Assembly (NCBI GenBank): GCA_025934895.1
Contig: JAICWH010000029.1
Span: forward strand, 1 to 33,161
From: Nocardioidaceae bacterium
GTDB lineage: Bacteria; Actinomycetota; Actinomycetes; Propionibacteriales; Nocardioidaceae
Length of the DNA stretch: 33,161 bases
Reading direction: 5' to 3'
The notes under the pieces are model-generated. The model was not told the DNA's origin. It worked only from the letters and a program-made list of their open reading frames with translations, and searched no databases. Shown here piece after piece: positions 31,517 to 33,161 of the stretch (positions are counted from its first letter, which is position 1; each line of letters starts with the position of its first letter). Position numbers and translations under genes: made by a program.

Positions 31517-32802
31517 TGACCGACCGTCCGAGGTTCGAGATGCCGGACACCACGGCGCAGGAGGTGCGGACCGCCCAGCTCGAGTCGTTGCGCGAGACGC
31601 TTGCTCGGGTCTACCGGCAGGTGCCGCACTACCGGCGCGCGTTCGACGACGCCGGCCTGGTGCCCGACGACCTGCGGACCCTCGAGGACCTGGCGCGCTT
31701 CCCCTTCACCACCAAGGACGACCTGCGCGCCGGCTATCCGTTCGGCATGTTCGCCGTGCCGCGCGAGAAGGTCTCGCGGATCCACGCCTCCTCCGGCACG
31801 ACGGGCCGCCCGACCGTCGTGGGCTACACCCATGACGACCTGGAGACCTGGGCCGAGCTGATGGCCCGCTCGATCTACGCGGCCGGGGGGCGCCCTGGGG
31901 ACCTGGTCCATGTCGCCTACGGCTACGGCCTGTTCACCGGCGGACTCGGGGCGCACTACGGCGCCGAGCGGCTCGGCTGCACGGTGATACCGGTGTCCGG
32001 TGGCATGACGCCGCGGCAGGTGCAGCTGATCCTGGACTTCGAGCCGCGGGTGATCATGGTGACCCCGTCGTACTTCCTGGCGATCCTGGACGAGCTGGAG
32101 ACCCAGGGCGTGGACCCCCGGTCGACCTCGTTGAGGATCGGGATCTTCGGTGCCGAGCCATGGACCGAGGAGATGCGCCGAGAGGTCGAGCGGCGCAGCG
32201 GGATCGACGCCGTGGACATCTACGGGCTGTCGGAGGTGATGGGACCCGGGATCTCGCAGGAGGCGGCCGCGACCAAGGACGGGCTGCACATCTGGGAGGA
32301 CCACTTCCTGCCGGAGGTGGTGGACCCGGTGACCCTCGAGGTGCTGCCTGACGGCGAGGAGGGCGAGCTGGTGCTCACCACCCTGACCAGGAGGGCGATG
32401 CCGGTGGTGCGCTATCGCACCCGGGACCTGACCCGGCTGCTGCCCGGCACTGCCTACCCCGGGTTCCGGCGGATGCAGCGCGTCACCGGACGCACCGACG
32501 ACATGATGATCGTGCGTGGGGTCAACATCTTCCCGTCCCAGGTCGAGGAGCTGCTGCTGACGGTCGAGGGGCTGACCCCGCACTACCTGTGCGTGCTGAC
32601 CAGGCCGGGGAACCTCGACGAGCTGACCGTCCGCGTGGAGGCGCACGGCTCGGTGCGCGAGTCCGACCGACCGGATCTCGGTGCCCGGCTGGAGGGGCTG
32701 GTGAAGGACCACGTAGGGGTGACCGTTTCTGTGGAGGTGGTCCCCCCGCATGCGCTGGAACGCTCACTGGGCAAGGCGAAACGCATCTCGGACCAGCGCT
32801 GA
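31516..32802 (+). CDS. paaK: Phenylacetate-CoA ligase
   Basis: 428 residues, the normal length for PaaK. It activates phenylacetate with ATP and CoA to phenylacetyl-CoA, the entry step of aerobic phenylacetate breakdown. Adenylate-forming motifs: HASSGTTGRPTVVGYTHDD (P-loop, about 94-112), YGYGLFTGGLGAHYGAERLG, GIFGAEPWTEEM, DIYGLSEVMGPG, then YRTRDLTR and RTDDMMIVRGVNIFPSQVE, with a C-terminal lid domain ending in LGKAKRISDQR. The catalytic Lys in the last segment is present. The ATG overlaps the paaI stop as TGATG. An indoleacetate or other arylacetate ligase would look similar, but phenylacetate is the default. Confidence 0.93.
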   Translation: MTDRPRFEMPDTTAQEVRTAQLESLRETLARVYRQVPHYRRAFDDAGLVPDDLRTLEDLARFPFTTKDDLRAGYPFGMFAVPREKVSRIHASSGTTGRPTVVGYTHDDLETWAELMARSIYAAGGRPGDLVHVAYGYGLFTGGLGAHYGAERLGCTVIPVSGGMTPRQVQLILDFEPRVIMVTPSYFLAILDELETQGVDPRSTSLRIGIFGAEPWTEEMRREVERRSGIDAVDIYGLSEVMGPGISQEAAATKDGLHIWEDHFLPEVVDPVTLEVLPDGEEGELVLTTLTRRAMPVVRYRTRDLTRLLPGTAYPGFRRMQRVTGRTDDMMIVRGVNIFPSQVEELLLTVEGLTPHYLCVLTRPGNLDELTVRVEAHGSVRESDRPDLGARLEGLVKDHVGVTVSVEVVPPHALERSLGKAKRISDQR

Positions 32803-32805
32803 GCC

Positions 32806-32898
32806 TCACAGCCAGCCGTTCTCCCGGGCCGACCGGACCGCCTCCATCCGGTTGTGCGTCCCGGTCTTGCCGATCGCGTCGGAGAGATGATTGCAGCC
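32806..32898 (-). pseudogene. 3' remnant of a LuxR/NarL-type response regulator gene
   Basis: The last 30 codons before the minus-strand stop at 32806 read NHLSDAIGKTGTHNRMEAVR then SARENGWL. This is the end of a LuxR-type helix-turn-helix domain of DesR/NarL-like regulators, where the preceding residues would be TVR. Upstream in this frame the similarity stops abruptly and repeat array E begins about 30 bp further. Most of the gene is missing, including the receiver domain. No start codon or RBS belongs to it. It is convergent with paaK with only 3 bp between the stops. Confidence 0.65.
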
Positions 32899-32926
32899 CG
32901 GGCGACCGAACGTGTGACGATCATCA

Positions 32927-33022
32927 CGACCCCCGTCGAGTCGGCCCGTCCGCAGGCCCGACCCCCGTCGAGTCGGCCCGTCCGCAGGCCCGACCCCCGC
33001 CACTCCCGCCGACTCGACCCCG
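32927..33022 (+). repeat. GC-rich 32-bp repeat family, array E
   Basis: Two full copies with cores TCGAGTCGGCCCGTCCGCAG at 32936-32955 and 32968-32987 (period 32). A degraded third begins at about 32992. Same strand as paaK, with the regulator remnant in between. It fills most of the space up to the promoter of the last gene. Confidence 0.88.
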
Positions 33023-33070
33023 CTACCGCCGCCACACCCGCCGGGTCGGCGTAGGGCCGCGGATGCTGGG

Positions 33071-33076
33071 TACCGT
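33071..33076 (+). promoter_or_regulatory. -10 element of a putative leaderless promoter for the last gene
   Basis: TACCGT with 6 nt to the ATG at 33083. The window ends 79 nt into the gene. Confidence 0.45.
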
Positions 33077-33082
33077 CCCGGC

Positions 33083-33161
33083 ATGAAACTCATGAGGACC
33101 GCAGTCGCCTTGGGGATCGCCCGCCGGATCTACACCGAGGCACGCAAGCCCGAGAACCAGC
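33083..33161 (+). CDS. Hypothetical protein, 5' end only
   Basis: Twenty-six codons are visible, MKLMRTAVALGIARRIYTEA then RKPENQ, open to the window end. The start is chosen because TACCGT lies exactly 6 nt upstream, the leaderless pattern shared by other genes here. The segment is basic with a short hydrophobic stretch, too weak for a confident signal peptide. No family can be named from this fragment. Confidence 0.55.
   Translation, partial: MKLMRTAVALGIARRIYTEARKPENQ

Overview
The window is 33 kb of chromosome from a high-GC actinobacterium. A member of the Nocardioides / Nocardioidaceae group is most likely. This is inferred from very high GC, many GTG starts, a DUF6458-type small membrane protein, a Gly tRNA beside dcd, and repeated TANNNT-N6-RTG leaderless gene starts. 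No marker gene fixes the genus. Coding density is high and no gap reaches 300 bp. Both ends cut through genes.

Layout. 1-9.8 kb: 3' end of an Fe-S (CCG-domain) reductase, dcd (minus), tRNA-Gly(CCC), a secreted FN3/EEP-fold phosphoesterase, a Nudix hydrolase, a DUF2461 protein, an Rrf2 regulator (minus), a membrane metallophosphoesterase, a large acyl-CoA dehydrogenase with a TetR-like operator pair, and a DUF6458 protein. 9.8-18.1 kb: a DEAD-box helicase and a thioredoxin/NHL-repeat protein (both minus), an SDR, a short-type SerA, and an aldehyde dehydrogenase coupled to a glutaryl-CoA dehydrogenase-like gene. 18.1-19.3 kb: a G-quadruplex-type tract and repeats, then an AbiEi/DUF559-like protein.

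19.3-29.5 kb is one functional block. A GntR/FadR regulator, glutamine-synthetase-like ligase, aldehyde dehydrogenase, SDR and gamma-glutamyl hydrolase run leftward. An APC permease, a choline/ethanolamine-kinase-like protein and a dimethylglycine/sarcosine-dehydrogenase-like FAD-GcvT protein run rightward. Between the two arms lies a perfect 7-2-7 palindrome that overlaps the promoters. The set resembles the Puu (gamma-glutamylated amine) pathway, but with a C1-transferring oxidase and a kinase added. I infer catabolism of an N-methylated amine or amino alcohol; the substrate is not shown by sequence.

29.5-33.2 kb: a Tat-type lipoprotein with LAS-peptidase motifs preceded by a coupled 54-codon ORF, then a coupled GNAT-paaI-paaK operon, a remnant of a LuxR/NarL-type regulator, and the start of a short hypothetical gene.

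A family of about 32-bp GC-rich repeats occurs in five small arrays. All five lie 3' of a gene and in the same orientation as that gene; in three, the first core starts 11-12 nt after the stop codon. This is the most unusual non-coding signal in the window.
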